A DNA stretch of 64,000 bases from CALMEC01 sp963777565. Lineage in GTDB: Bacteria > Actinomycetota > Thermoleophilia > Miltoncostaeales > Miltoncostaeaceae. Position numbers and translations under genes: made by a program. Location: contig CAVZQZ010000007.1 in assembly GCA_963777565.1 (NCBI GenBank), positions 180,388 through 244,387 on the forward strand, read 5' to 3'. The notes under the pieces are model-generated. The model made no database searches, was not told the DNA's origin, and saw only the letters and a list, made by a program, of their open reading frames with translations. Shown piece after piece: positions 63,688 to 64,000 of the stretch (its first letter is position 1; each line of letters opens with the position of its first letter).

Positions 63688-63720
63688 GCGCTGGAGTATG
63701 CCGCCGGGCCAGCGGAGTAC

Positions 63721-63875
63721 GGAAACAACGTGGGCAACACCCCCACCATTTCCGCTTCCTCGTGCCCGACTTCGGACAGCCCGGTCCATGCTCCCGGCTC
63801 GGAAGAGGAGACGGTGCGGGGGGCACTTCCACTTCGGCTCCCTTCGGCAGACAAGAGCGGCCCATGCTCCCGCCT
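63721..63875 (+). repeat. dispersed repeat copy
   Basis: Left block CGTGGGCAACACCCCCACCA, middle block TCCATGCTCCCGGCTCGGAA and GAGGAGACGGTGCGGGG, right block CTTCGGCAGACAAGAGCGGC and CCATGCTCCCGCC. CCATGCTCCCG appears at both ends, as a direct repeat. It sits between the divergent GNAT gene and the frame starting at 63929. Confidence 0.8.
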
Positions 63876-63928
63876 TGCGGCGCGAGCACGGATGCCCCGC
63901 AGCCAAAGCCCATTGCGAGAGTGCCGGC

Positions 63929-64000
63929 ATGCGCTGGCCTCTCGCCTCCGCGTGGGCGATCGCCGTGACATCGGCGACGGCGCTCGCCGGGGTTGCCGTC
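63929..64000 (+). CDS. partial gene start with signal-peptide-like N-terminus
   Basis: ATG 63929 opens a frame running off the window: MRWPLASAWAIAVTSATALA then GVAV. Basic start plus hydrophobic stretch suggests a signal peptide or first membrane helix. No strong ribosome site. Too short to name. Confidence 0.35.
   Translation, partial: MRWPLASAWAIAVTSATALAGVAV

Noticed and set aside
1..64000. CRISPR arrays, rRNA, intact tRNAs, transposases, integrases and phage genes
   Set aside because: Looked for and not seen; short tandem repeats present (30641, 32539) are coding or too few to be arrays.

Overview
The window is GC-rich DNA (I judge about 70% G+C), with many GTG starts, AGGAGG-type ribosome binding sites and a gene set typical of deep-branching soil Actinobacteria. 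I infer a Thermoleophilia-like genome (Solirubrobacterales/Gaiellales), probably from an environmental assembly. The reasons are the class III cyclase-ATPase-TPR proteins, DUF1269/DUF6325 proteins, SnoaL and SRPBCC families and the arylsulfatase type. No rRNA, intact tRNA, CRISPR array, transposase or integrase was seen.

Layout. 0-10 kb: amphi-Trp protein, diacylglycerol-kinase-like protein (one frameshift), patatin lipase, sulfite-oxidase-type molybdoenzyme, a NarL-type two-component pair, a STAS anti-anti-sigma-like protein with a coupled small membrane protein, and an ester cyclase. 10-15.3 kb: DUF4389 membrane protein, an MMPL exporter read through several frames, a small Cys protein, and a region of gene fragments. 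15.3-24.4 kb: two large class III cyclase/ATPase signalling proteins around a receiver-thioredoxin-reductase-like fusion. 24.4-31.5 kb: two metalloprotease-like proteins with the N-terminal signature of extracellular contractile injection system (eCIS) cargo, a possible chaperone, a third cyclase, a methyltransferase and a membrane protein. 31.5-41.7 kb: stress proteins, a TetR/MFS efflux operon with clear operators but many frameshifts, SulP transporter, cupin, PRC-barrel and a histidine phosphatase. 41.8-49.4 kb: flavodoxin/SDR/SRPBCC operon and a DUF1269-arylsulfatase cluster. 49.6-57 kb: MalT-like LuxR regulator (one frameshift), DUF2252, DUF7144, DUF6325, a membrane protein. 57-64 kb: a fourth cyclase, VOC protein, SixA-type phosphatase, aldo/keto reductase, GNAT.

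Three themes stand out. (1) A dispersed intergenic repeat of about 70-160 bp with hairpin-forming segments occurs in eight recognisable copies, plus two short probable remnants. Some remnants sit exactly where a gene has been cut. (2) The window is full of gene stubs: C-termini or N-termini of acyl-CoA dehydrogenase, DUF2237, arylsulfatase, thioredoxin-reductase-like, cyclase, TolB-propeller, SnoaL, SRPBCC and MFS genes. This suggests repeated illegitimate recombination. (3) Signalling is dominated by nucleotide cyclase domains fused to STAND-type ATPases and TPR-like helices.

Limits: all calls rest on reading the sequence and on memory of families. No alignment, HMM or folding was run. Single-base frameshifts may be sequencing errors in GC-rich runs.
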